In this document: piece after piece, positions 1 to 9,944 of the stretch
How the letters are laid out: the number at the start of each line of letters is the position of its first letter
How positions within the stretch are numbered: the first letter of the stretch is position 1
Source of the DNA: Ashinkailepas kermadecensis
Lineage: Eukaryota > Arthropoda > Thecostraca > Neolepadidae
Reading direction: 5' to 3'
Assembly (NCBI GenBank): GCA_034440615.1
Contig: JAOTOM010005147.1
Span: 443,501 to 507,500 of the forward strand
Length of the DNA: 64,000 bases
The notes under the pieces: generated by a model
What the model was told of the DNA's origin: nothing
Database searches by the model: none
The model's input: the letters and a program-made list of their open reading frames with translations, nothing else
Program-made: the position numbers and the translations under genes

Positions 1-280
1 GATTTCGTAGCCTTGTTTTGAATCCGGACAATGAGGCTTATCGCAAAACAAACCCGTTCAGAGCGGCCGGCGGCGCTGACCACTGCTAAGCCGGCAGCGG
101 GGGATCGCAGGGCGGCGCCCGAGCCCTAATCTGGCCCGACAACAGGACAGCAAGTGTCCCCGAAGGTGGTGCCGTCCCACTGCTGTCGCCCGGCGCGTCA
201 AAGCCGCGTAATAAACCCGGGACGGCCGCACAATGGAGCACAGCGACGGTCACTTCGGCTCAACTGTACGACGGTGCAGT
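1..280. other. GC-rich flank, no gene seen
   Basis: Short GC-rich stretch before the first minisatellite. No conserved coding sequence, RNA gene or transposon end is visible. Confidence 0.5.
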
Positions 281-930
281 CGGGGCGGGGTGGATCAGGT
301 CGGACGGGGTCGGGACCAGTCGGGACGGGGTGGATCAGGTCGGACAGGGTCGAGACCAGTCGGGACGGGGTGGATCAGGTCGGACAGGGTCGGTACCAGT
401 CGGGACGGGGTGGATCAGGTCGGACAGGGTCGGGACCAGTCGGGACGGGGTGGATCAGGTCGGACAGGGTCGGGACCAGTCGGGACGGGGTGGATCAGGT
501 CGGACAGGGTCGGGACCAGTCGGGACGGGGTGGATTAGGTCGGACGGGGTCGGGACCAGTCGGGACGGGCAGCGACGCGCTCGGCACAGCCGCCAGGTCG
601 AGTCGGGACGGGTCAGACAGGGTCGGGTCGGGACGGGTCGGCAATGGTCGGCACCGGTCGGGCAGGGTCGGTACGGTCGGGACGATTCGGGACGGGTCGG
701 GACGGCTCAGGCAGGGTAGCATCGGGACGGGTTGGGAGAGCTCAGGCAGGGTAGAGTCAGGACCGGTCGGGCAAGGTCATGCAGGGTCCGGCAGGGTCAG
801 GCAGGGTCGGGACGAGTCGGGACGGGTCGGGACAGCTCAGGCAGAGTAGAGTCGGCACCGGTCGGGCAGGGTCAGGCAGGGTCGGGCAGGGTCAGGCAGG
901 GTCGGGTCAAATCGGGACGGGTCATAAAGT
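281..930. repeat. 40-bp minisatellite, degenerating rightwards
   Basis: About seven regular 40-bp units run from 281 to about 570. Each contains a GGGACGGGGTGG block, ATCAGGTCGGACAGGGTCGG and a GACCAGTC end. From about 570 to 930 the array decays into irregular 10-bp GGGTCGGGAC-like motifs. The plus strand is strongly G-rich. Open frames here are repeat read-throughs. Confidence 0.9.
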
Positions 931-1405
931 CTTAAAGTGTTTAGACTTAATAAGAGCCACAGGGGCCCATCCAGGTTAAGTCTGTAAATTGAAGATACCA
1001 TAAGCCTGGTAAAAGGACCCACCTCAACCAACACCACATCCTAAAGAAACCATCCACCAACATCCCACACACCTATCAATGTCTATCTACCCTAGCTATC
1101 CAGCCCTATTCACTTGCTCACTCTTAACACATGTGAATTGAATGCCTTACAAATAATTTTTTAACTGCATCCATGCATGCTTAAAGGGGTCTGTGCCGTG
1201 CGCACTTATTTAGCATAAATCTCACCCCCATCCATCACTTATTAGAATTCAAAAACAAGATCTTCCTGTCTAAAAAATGTGTCCACCCTACTTTTAAAAA
1301 CATTCAATGAAGAACTCCCCACAGCATCAGCAGGAAGCCTATTCCACGCCTATACTTTAGAGAGTGCATATCTAAAGCCATAAGTCTTTCTCCATATTCT
1401 AAGGG
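930..1405 (-). mobile_element. CR1-like LINE, 3' terminal fragment
   Basis: On the minus strand, codons from about 1400 down to about 1254 read as the C-terminus of a CR1-type non-LTR retrotransposon polyprotein. An R-x-W-R-K-T-Y-G-F stretch is followed by AWNRLPADAV and SSLNVFKSRVDTFF, then a stop codon. One in-frame TAG interrupts it just before AWNRLP. The remaining sequence down to about 930 is probably the element's 3' untranslated region. The WN-LP / LN-FK-R pattern is known from the ends of CR1/L2-clade ORF2 proteins. The reverse transcriptase core is absent, so this is a 5'-truncated, inactive copy. Its exact boundaries are uncertain. It lies between two stretches of the GGGTCG repeat family. 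Confidence 0.7.
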
Positions 1406-1535
1406 TGGGATCCGGGTGGGATCAGGTCGGGCAGGGTCGGTAGGGGTCGGGACGGATCGGAATGGATCGCGACGGCTCAGGCAGGGTAGAGTCGGGACGG
1501 GTGGGGTCAGGTCGGCCGGGTCTAGTTGGATGGAG
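1405..1535. repeat. second patch of the GGGTCG-type repeat
   Basis: The same GGGATCAGGTCGGGCAGGGT and GGGACGGGT vocabulary as the array at 281-930 reappears here, directly beyond the LINE tail. This suggests that the LINE fragment inserted into an older, longer repeat tract. Confidence 0.65.
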
Positions 1536-2550
1536 TTCGATTGGGTATCGAGAGGTGACTTGCTTGGATGGTTACCTTGTGGCGCGCCACCTTGAGACCG
1601 ATTGTTAACCGCCAGCCCCCCCCCGCAGTGACGGCGCTGATAGTGTTCCTGTTCGGTGCCCCGCCGACGTCAGACCGAGTTGCTGTGACGTGACCTGCAC
1701 GGCCGCGGTGCCCAGGTGGGCCGGCCGGGTGTTAATCGAGCCGCCCTGTTGTCATAGCAATGGGCGCCGGGCCTGGCCCACGGCAGGTCTGCGGTCTCTG
1801 GCTCTGTGGAGACCACTGGGCCGCCGGGCCTAGTCCATGGCAGGTCTGTGGTGCCTGGCTCTGTGGATGAGGAACACCATTGACTTGCGGGGTGTCCGAA
1901 GACTGTGATGCTGCCTTATCGTCATTGTGATGATGCTGTTTATGAATATTATCCTATATTATGACTTGGGTTTTCAGAGATTCAGCCAGACGTTTTGCAG
2001 TCAGTGCTATATCGGCAAGAAGTCAGGCACAAGTATATTACTATGCTAGACTTGTTCAAGGAAAACTAGGCATCCTCATGGAAGTGTACAGTGAAAATAT
2101 GCACATCAGCCATTTCAGAAAAATTAGACACAGCAGGCAACTTCGAGAAGCCAAGCATATCGAAGATCAAGGAAGCTGAGCTTACTCAGCTATCTTCCTG
2201 GTAGAAATACTTGCATGAACTTAGCGAAGTCTCATGCGCATTGCTATGTATATTTGCTTCCGTAAAGCCACAGGTAGTTTCAGCACTTTAAAGTGCCATA
2301 AATGGACTTGCACTTCTTTTTTCCCCACAAGGATCAAAGGTCCCAAAGGTTTGCTAAAGGGAATGCATAATTGTCCCAAAAGTTGTTTTCGTCCATATGA
2401 TTTCCGAACATGACGCTCATAGTTCGCCTTGTCTCCTCCAATTCATAGGAATTGAAGTAGAAGATGTTGTGAAGAAAACTGCAACACATCTTCCGGATAA
2501 TTTTGCATGGATAACTTACATTTCAACTTAGTTTATTTTCATGGGCTCAT
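1536..2550. other. no gene seen; small imperfect duplication
   Basis: Mixed sequence without a recognisable gene. A segment around 1767-1807 (GGGCCTGGCCCACGGCAGGT then CTGGCTCTGTGGA) recurs in modified form at 1825-1868. The rest is unique, and an open frame at 1961-2179 resembles no family I know. Confidence 0.5.
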
Positions 2551-2554
2551 CAGG

Positions 2555-2890
2555 AGAACCTCCGTGACGTTCCCGGGATAACCTGCGTAATGCCCTCGGG
2601 AGAACCTTCGTGATGTTCTCGGGAGGATCTCCGTGATGTTCTCGGGAGTGCCTCCGAGATGTTCTCGAGAGAACCTCCGTGATGTCCTCGGGAGAACCTC
2701 CGTGATGCTCTCGGGAGAACCTCCGTGATGCTCTCGGGAGAACCTCCGTGATGCTATTTGGAGAACCTCCGAGATGTTCTCGGAAGAACCTCCGTGATGT
2801 TCTCGGGAGAACCTCCGTGATACTCTCGGGAGAACCTCCATTATGTTCTTGGACAGAATTCCGTAATTTTCTTTGGAGGACCCCTGAAGT
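2555..2890. repeat. 23-bp minisatellite
   Basis: About 14 imperfect units built around CTCGGGAGAACCTCCGTGAT plus GTT, with 23-bp spacing checked at 2611 and 2634. Units at the right edge are diverged. Confidence 0.85.
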
Positions 2891-3935
2891 ATCATCGGGA
2901 GAGTTTCTGCGCTTCTTTGCAGCTGTCGCCTGAATACGACTTCTACATGTGTCCTTGAATTGAGCGCAACACGGCTATGCGCCGTCTAACGCGGCAAATA
3001 CGCACATTTCCTCTGGATATCGCCTATCAGTTTTCCAGCGAGAGATGCTTCAATCAATTTGCAATCTATCCCATTTCGGGGATATTTTACCTTTCACCAA
3101 AATCCCCAGTAATCCAGTAACAATCCAAGGAGGATGGATAATCACCCCATGTCGCACTACTTCAAACTCGACCGAAACGTAAATAACAATTGACATCCAA
3201 GACATGACGAGTATAGATATACTATGTATTGGTATTGGTATACAATGAAAGATTAGGAAACTTAGGAAAAATATTTTCAAAGTCCCATGGTACAAAAAAC
3301 CCAGTGCAGTTATGGACGCATCAAACAGTTATAGACTTCCATGACTATGTTCATTGATGACAAACTATGGCGTGGGCTCTAGACAATGATTCCATTGTCC
3401 ATTTCGAGCTGCGAGATAGATGGAGAAAGGCAGCAAACTACAAATTATTGAAGGCTTGGAGGGTGCTTGATTCGGTTGCCCATCCTGAAGAAATCATAGA
3501 CCTGACGATTAGCAACACATCACATTTTTTTAAATTATAAATCGAAGCAAAAAAAAGCAGTATCAAGTTATCATTGAGACTCCTTTGACTTGCTGTTCGA
3601 ATAAAGATGTGCCCGCACACGTTTATATACAATACTTCCTGTCTTTGAACTGGGTAATTCCTTGGGGAAACTACAAATAAAACTGAAGCAATGCTGTCTT
3701 GGTTGTTTTTAGCTGCCCTACTATATTCCTACCTGGTGAAAATCTGCTCTGAATATCCTAAGCACATCGCGCTTCTATCCTAAGACACGTGGGGAGTTGA
3801 AAACAAGAAGAGCCCGGCTTGTTGATACTTTCCTCTTGTGCCAATCACCCCTTTGGCAGAGAACCGGAAATCTGTTTTCGGCTTCTAAGGACATCATAGC
3901 GCCAGTGACCCAACAATCTGAATCACTGCTGCACC
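2891..3935. other. unique AT-rich stretch, nothing recognised
   Basis: No repeat array, transposon end or conserved coding sequence was seen on either strand. Confidence 0.4.
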
Positions 3936-4620
3936 TGCGGAACACTTGACCCACTGGCCTCGGTGTGTTCCTCCTTTCCAGCGGTGGACGCTCTCAGCAG
4001 CATGCCGCCGTGTATTCAGCTCAGCCGGTCCCGAGCCCGACCCGGGTAGGGACACCTCGCGCGGAAGCTGCCGCTCGAAATCGCCGTTCAGCTGGGCGGC
4101 CCTCGACATTCCGACAACACTCGAGTGGTCCGCGCGCCGAGGTATCCGCCGCCGTTCGGCACCTCCTCTTCCGCTCGTCCGCCTGTCGCGCCGCGCCGGC
4201 CTGGCAGCACAATCATCTTCGTTAGCGCCGGTAACAACAGCGTTCAGTCCGGATAACACGCTCCCTGCTTCCCCAAACATCGAATTACGTGCCGGCCGCG
4301 CCATTTTTATGCGTAATTGGTGTTGATTTACATGTGTCGCCGCGATAAATTGCTATTTACACCGGCATCGCAGCGTAGGGTTTCGGCGGCGGGCACCGCC
4401 CCATCTGCTGCCGCGCCGCGCAGGGGCTTGTTACCGCCAAAGGGGGCGGCACCGGCACGCCCCGCGCCAAAATGTCAGGCTAGCTGGCCGTCAGGTGGTC
4501 TGCAGTCGTTAGCGGAGAGTAGGGGCCTGCGCTGGCCGAGCTGTCCGATGGGGGTTTGGTCGCAGCTATCTCGGTAGCAAGGCGCTGCAGACGGCTGGTG
4601 GTAGAACGTTGGCGGTCTGT
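3936..4620. other. GC/CpG-rich patch with overlapping open frames
   Basis: Composition shifts abruptly to GC- and CpG-rich. Open frames exist on both strands (for example 3894-4304 minus and 3946-4326 plus), but their products are Arg/Ala/Pro-rich and match no family I recognise. Long frames on both strands are expected where AT-rich stop codons are rare. It could be a CpG island or part of an unrecognised exon. Confidence 0.35.
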
Positions 4621-6959
4621 TTGGCTGCATTATATTCGGGGCTCATTTGCTACTAGTGTTTGGAATTTGCTGGATAAAGTATCCCGAGTACAGCATAACA
4701 CGGGTTATACATCCATACTGATATCCGTTTCATACGATAACGAAGCAGATCGAATAGAGCTTGGTGAAGATAACGGATATGGATTTGGATAAAGGGTTAG
4801 TTCTTCAACTTTGTAAGCACAAATTACACAAAATAATCACATGACCTTCTGCTTTCCAACCACATCCTTCCATAATCAAATGGTGGGGTTGGCTGATATT
4901 AATAGTTCTTTTAAAGATATTATCTTAAGATATGATGCCACTAATCAGTAACTACTTTGTCATACTTACTCTTGCAGGGACCCTTAATATCAAGCACATG
5001 CACCAGTAGGTTCAGCTGGATTCATTCCACTGTTCGAACAATTTCCAGTCATCATCAAACTTGTATGCAATCCAGATGACTGCAATCAGACTGTTATCAA
5101 TGAGCTTGTGGATATAATCACATTCAGCAATCCACGAATGCCACATGTAGCTTCACTCTTACCTGTCTTCACACATACCCTTTATCTGCATATGGAGCAC
5201 ATCCACCGGACAGGTCAAGTGAGCTAAATATAAATGTTAGCTTACGATCCAACGACAAAATACAGCCAGCAATACTTGGTATGCATTATGCACCTGTTTC
5301 CTCTGCTCAGGAAAACAATATTATTGTCTTCCCGGGCCCTTCAAATTGAACTTATAAAACAATAAAGTAATTGGAAAGTGAATGCACAGGGCTGTTATGC
5401 TAATGCGCATTATGGGAGGGAGGAAACTAATGTCGATACCCGCAAACTAAACATTTCAGTTATCTGACCTATCTGAACTAGCATACCCGCATCCGTCGTC
5501 ATACTTCGATGGGAAATGGCATAGTAACTGGAAATTTAATTAAGAATATAACTGTATAGAGGAATACACCGTTAGTGTCACCACGCTTCCAAGGCGAAAT
5601 GTTTAATGTCCATATCACTAGGGCAGCCATATTTCGAGGGATTATCGATGCATTCGACAAATGATGAAGTTTTTACCTTTGCTTCATGAGCACTACAATA
5701 TCCCGACATACCAAGGAGGTAAAACAATGCGTCGTAGTTTTCACTACAAAATGCAAAGTTCTTTTTGTTGGAAATTAGCTTAGTTTATACATAATAACAC
5801 ACCTAATATTGCGCTGAATACTCGTGAAGCCGCGCCTCAGCATGATCATGGCAGCTATTCTACCAAATAGCGATAGATATATTTCTTCAAAGCATAGGAA
5901 GGAATCATCACACTTTTCATATGCAGGGATCCGGAGAAGGAAATCTGAAATCACCATCATTGACCAATTGGGCGAAGCGTATTCATACTGAAGTGAAGTC
6001 AGCATGCAAGCAAACATGTTATTAAGCCTGATAAGTCAATCATTGTCCTGAAAAGTCAAACATTGTCACAAGCGGCGAGGAACGCAATGGATTGGACATA
6101 TGAGTTTGACCAGGGTATCGAAGCCCTTCAGCAGAAACGAAATTCGAAATTGATAAACATAAGATGCTCGGGATAATATACATCATGAGCAATGCCGTGA
6201 ACATGTTCTAGTTAATGAATATAAGCTGATTGTCACGAATTGGTGGTACGTTGTGCAGGTAATAGCTACCTACATACCTCAGTCTATGGCTGTGCTTCAT
6301 TGAGGAGTGTGCCACTTCATAGCTCGGTGCCTAGCTCGGCACTGCAAGGCCTATCACTCACACTGAACTGAAACAAATTACTAACTTTTGGTAGACATGT
6401 GTTGTTTATGTTTTGAATGAAATGGTTGTAAGTCTGATATGATAAATTTATCTTCTGGTGCATAGAGCTTGATGGCTGCCTAGGTATATTTTAGGACATG
6501 GACTTGTTGTTTCAGATAGTGACACTCACTTGTATATTAAAAGGGTGGGTATTTTCAACATTTCATTTAGAAGCCGAAGCCAAATTTGCTATATTTGATT
6601 CTTTAGTGGTGGTACTGTTCCTTGCATCCCTTGTTCATGCGATTCAGGTGAGAGGACTGCACCTCTGGTACATGTGATCTGAAACCAAATGGCTATGCGT
6701 TGGCAACGCATGGTGCTGTTGATGAAAATTGTAATCCACATGGCACACCAAAGGTGAATATATTCTTTATTTTCATATTAGTTAAAATATTACATGTTGT
6801 TGATGGTATAATTATTATTCATTACTGCAACCAATTAGGTTTTAGCTATATTACGTCTTCGGACATTGTCTGGACAGCCGAGGGTATTACTGTCCAGCAA
6901 TAAATCCTTGTATTGGTACCAAGAGATACTCAGTATCAAATGTCAAAAACGCTTTAAAA
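4621..6959. other. unique AT-rich stretch, nothing recognised
   Basis: About 2.3 kb of AT-richer sequence without arrays, TIRs or convincing coding potential. Open frames are short (80 codons or fewer). Confidence 0.4.
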
Positions 6960-8230
6960 AAAGGGGTGGGACAGGAGGCTACTAAAACATTAAAAACACA
7001 TGCATACAATACTCAAACATTCCCACGTACAGCTCTTTTCAGCGCCTCCTTCAGCTTAAACTTAAAAGCCAGTCGCATATTCTCGGCCCTAACTTCCTCG
7101 GGGAGACTGTTCCAAAGAACTGCAGCACGGTACATGAAAGAGCGTTGCGCAAAAGAAGTTTTCAGGCGTGGGCGCTCTACTGAAAACGGTGTTGATCGCG
7201 TAGATCGAGAGCTGACGTCACTTCTCAATGTCACAAGATCACGCAGGGTTTCAGGTGCTCCCGAGTGATGCACTGCAAGATGAACCAGTGAGCAATCCCT
7301 AATGTCGACAAAGCGTTGTAAGCTAGGCCAGCCTAACCGCTCAATAACATGCGATATATGACCATAGCGAGAGGTCCTAGTTATGATCCTAGCCGCCCTC
7401 ATTATGACTTTTTGGATTCGCACGCGCTCGGTGTCACATGCAGCAGACCAGATTGAGCAACAGTACATTACATGGGGAAAACCAGTGCAAGCACTAACTT
7501 CGACAGCGTTTCTTCAGTAAGAGAACGTACATGCTTGGCTAGAGGAAAGATGATGCGGTTACATTTCTTAGCAATATCGCCAATTTGTTCACTCCATGTT
7601 AACGATTCGTCCATGGTCACACCCAGGTTTTTGATAGATGAGACACGTGAAATATCCGATCCAAGAACAGAGAGGCTGATGGTAGGCAGCCGCGCGATCA
7701 TCTGGCGAGAACCAAAAATCACAAATTGCGTTTTAGATGGGTTGAGCTTGAGAAGATTTACACGGTACCACGAGCACATAGTTTCCAGGCACGATTCGAG
7801 ACGGCGTTTGGCATACATTATGTCCTCCAATTTCGATGACAACATCGCCTGTGTGTCGTCAGCGTAAGCAACGACTTTAAAGACATCACCTATGTGTGAG
7901 AGAAGATCATTTGTGTACAACAAAAACAGAATTGGACCACACAAACTTCCTTGTGGAACACCACAGGATACGTTGCATACAAGTCTTCCGGGCCGAACTA
8001 CCTGTCTGCGATTTGAAAGGTAAGATCTAAACCAAGAGCTGTCGATGCCGTACCACTCTAATTTGGTCAAGAGTCGGCTATGAGACACGCAATCGAAGGC
8101 ACTAGACAAATCTACTGATGCGAGCAGACAAACGCGGCGCCTTTCGATGCAATTTGTGACATAAGCTACTACATCAGCAAGGGCAGTTTCAGTAGAGTGA
8201 AGTGGTCGATATTGACACGGATATTGACAC
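6960..8230 (-). mobile_element. 5'-truncated non-LTR retrotransposon (CR1/L2-like LINE)
   Basis: A minus-strand LINE copy. Its coding part enters in the finger region of the reverse transcriptase at about 8214 (QYRPLHSTETAL) and runs to a stop near 7013. A short 3' untranslated region follows, ending near the A/T-rich run at about 6955-6962. The 5' end is truncated, as is usual for LINE insertions. At the truncation point a 12-bp segment containing GATATTGACACG is tandemly duplicated (about 8207-8232). The body is well preserved compared with the decayed LINE at 9.9 kb, so this copy is the younger of the two. No clear target-site duplication was found by eye. Confidence 0.88.
7013..8214 (-). 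pseudogene. LINE ORF2 reverse transcriptase, truncated, one frameshift
   Basis: Encodes the reverse transcriptase part of a LINE polyprotein, which copies element RNA into DNA at a nicked target. Visible RT motifs, in order, are SVDLSSAFDCVSH (motif A, catalytic Asp), GVPQGSLCGPILFLLYTNDL (motif B), YADD (motif C, catalytic Asp pair), LNPSKTQFVIFG (motif D) and NLGVTMDESLTW (motif E). The thumb region and the C-terminal domain follow, including a WNSLPEEVRAE segment. The endonuclease domain is missing. The reading frame shifts near 7468-7478, where a run of four C residues appears to have lost one base: one frame ends LALVFPM and the next continues MYCCSIWSAACD. No other disabling change is obvious. 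CR1/L2/Jockey-group membership is inferred from motif spacing; the exact clade is unresolved. Confidence 0.88.
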
Positions 8231-8531
8231 GGATTTGACTGGTTTATACCGAGAGGGATTTGATTGGAGTTGAAATTTGTAATCCGTGTGATGGTCTAGT
8301 CCTGAGTCAATTGAATAATAGTGTATTCTGAGTAATTTGTGGGTTGGGAATATGCTGAACGTAAGTGGGGTTGGAATCCGGCGCTCAGAGGTGTGTTCAG
8401 TATCTGAGCAGTGCAGCTATTTTAGCAGAGCAGAGCAGAGCAGGTTATTAGCATGTATCTTCTTCCAGTCGGATGCTTTGTTTAGTCTAGACGCGCTCTG
8501 TCTATTGGGACGCCTTGTCAGAGTGTGGCCT

Positions 8532-8680
8532 GGTAGGATGGTAAGATATCTGGCCAAGGCGTCTAGTCAGAGTGTGATCTGCCTGGTAGGATGGTAAGAT
8601 GTCTGGCCAAGGCGTCTAGTCAGAGTGTGGTCTGCCTGGTAGGATGGCAAGACATCTAGCTAAGGCGTCTAGTCAGAGCG
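8532..8680. repeat. 53-bp tandem repeat, three copies
   Basis: TGGTAGGATGG starts at 8532, 8585 and 8638, giving exact 53-bp spacing. Units contain GGCCAAGGCGTCTAGTCAGA. The third copy runs straight into the next array. Confidence 0.9.
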
Positions 8681-8812
8681 TTGTCGCCTGATCAGTGTGT
8701 GGTACGTTGTCGCCTGATCAGTGTGTGGTACGTTGTCGCCTGATCAGTGTGTGGTACGTTGTCGCCTGATCAGTGTGTGGTACGTTGTCGCCTGATCAGT
8801 GTGTGGTATGTC
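8681..8812. repeat. 26-bp tandem repeat, five copies
   Basis: Near-perfect units GTTGTCGCCTGATCAGTGTG plus TGGTAC, the first at 8681 and the second at 8707. Each carries a TGATCA palindrome. It abuts the 53-bp array. Confidence 0.92.
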
Positions 8813-9489
8813 GGAGCTCCCAGTATGTGGATTGCTCCGACACAGCACGCGAGCAGTTGCATGGTCACTTGCCGGGGGTAACGTTGACAAGCCATGCTGA
8901 GTGTGCGACAATTATTTAGAGCTGGGCGGGCACCGCACTGGTGAGCGAGTCGCTGGAGCCGTATTGGCTGATTGAAATGCAGCTTTTGAGGGAATGGAAT
9001 AATTTATAACTAAACTGTGGTGCCAGTGGCTCATCCAATATTATTATAATGGGAGAGGGAGTCAAAGAACATTGCTGCGCGCGAAGCACGCTGCAAATTT
9101 ATCTTTTGAAGTGGTGCAAATCCACAAATTTGTTGTTAATCCGGTATACTTTTTTTGCTAACAGGGTGGAGGGCCTGGGCTGCGCCTCTGTAGAGCCACA
9201 AACCCAGTGCCAGAATCGTGGTGCGGCGAGTAAGAAAGACTTCGGGAGAATCCAGATAGGTTGGGAGAGCGAATGAATGGTAATCTTCTGATACATTTGT
9301 TCTGGATGTCACAATCAGTCGTAATAGAGGCGGCTCAAATAGTGACCAGAACACATTTTCAAGGATGCATGGTCATGGGAGTGCAGCATCACGAAATAAT
9401 GCATCTTGAGTGTCCATGGCAGCACATGGCATCCGCCTAAAAAAGAAGCATTGCAAGCTTCTTGGCTACAGGTCAGGTGACGTCACTGA
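8813..9489. other. no gene seen
   Basis: Mixed unique sequence between arrays. Short open frames on both strands around 9049-9354 overlap one another and match nothing recognised. Confidence 0.4.
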
Positions 9490-9640
9490 TGTCAGCTCAG
9501 TGTCAGCTGGTGTCAGCTTGTGTCAGCTTGGGTCAGGTGGTGTCAGCTGGCGTCAGCTGGTGTCAGCTGGTGTCAGCTGGTGTCAGCTGGTGTCAGCTGG
9601 TGTCAGCTGGTGTCAGCTGGTGTCAGCAGGGCGAGTGCGC
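9490..9640. repeat. 10-bp CAGCTG array
   Basis: About 14 head-to-tail units of TGTCAGCTGG, with a few variants (TTG, GGT) at the left end. Nearly every unit holds the palindromic E-box core CAGCTG at 10-bp spacing, roughly one helical turn. Open plus-strand frames through it are repetitive Val-Ser-Ala-Gly read-throughs. Confidence 0.9.
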
Positions 9641-9689
9641 GTCGGAGCACGAGACATACCTGGATCGTGTGCCACAGCTAGGATCGTGT

Positions 9690-9865
9690 GCCACCTGACG
9701 CGACGTCACGTGACGTCGCGTGCCGCCCTATCGGCACGTCACGTGACACTTGACGTCACGTGTCACGTGGCTGCGCGCATGACGCCTGGCTGCACTTCTC
9801 GGCCTATCGGCTCACATCACGTGACAATTGACGCCACGCGTGACGTGCGTCATCGGCCGCCGTGT
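9690..9865. promoter_or_regulatory. cluster of CACGTG and TGACGTCA-like sites
   Basis: Within about 160 bp there are several CACGTG palindromes (E-box/bHLH-Zip type) and several TGACGTCA or GACGTCACG motifs (CRE/bZIP type), often overlapping as in GTCACGTGAC and TTGACGTCACGTGTCACG. Imperfect copies of ATCACGTGACAATTGACG suggest local duplication. Binding-site identity is known from family consensus sites. Function here is inference, and the cluster may simply be a decayed repeat. Confidence 0.45.
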
Positions 9866-9944
9866 GGCCGGGGTGTGACTCTGTCCATCCACGGAGCTGT
9901 GGTGACGCGGCAGGTCTGCTGGTGCTTGTGCTGAAATGTAGAGA

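Noticed and set aside
3894..4326. Overlapping open frames in the GC-rich patch at 4 kb
   Set aside because: Frames are open on both strands simply because stop codons are rare in GC-rich DNA. No conserved motif is visible.
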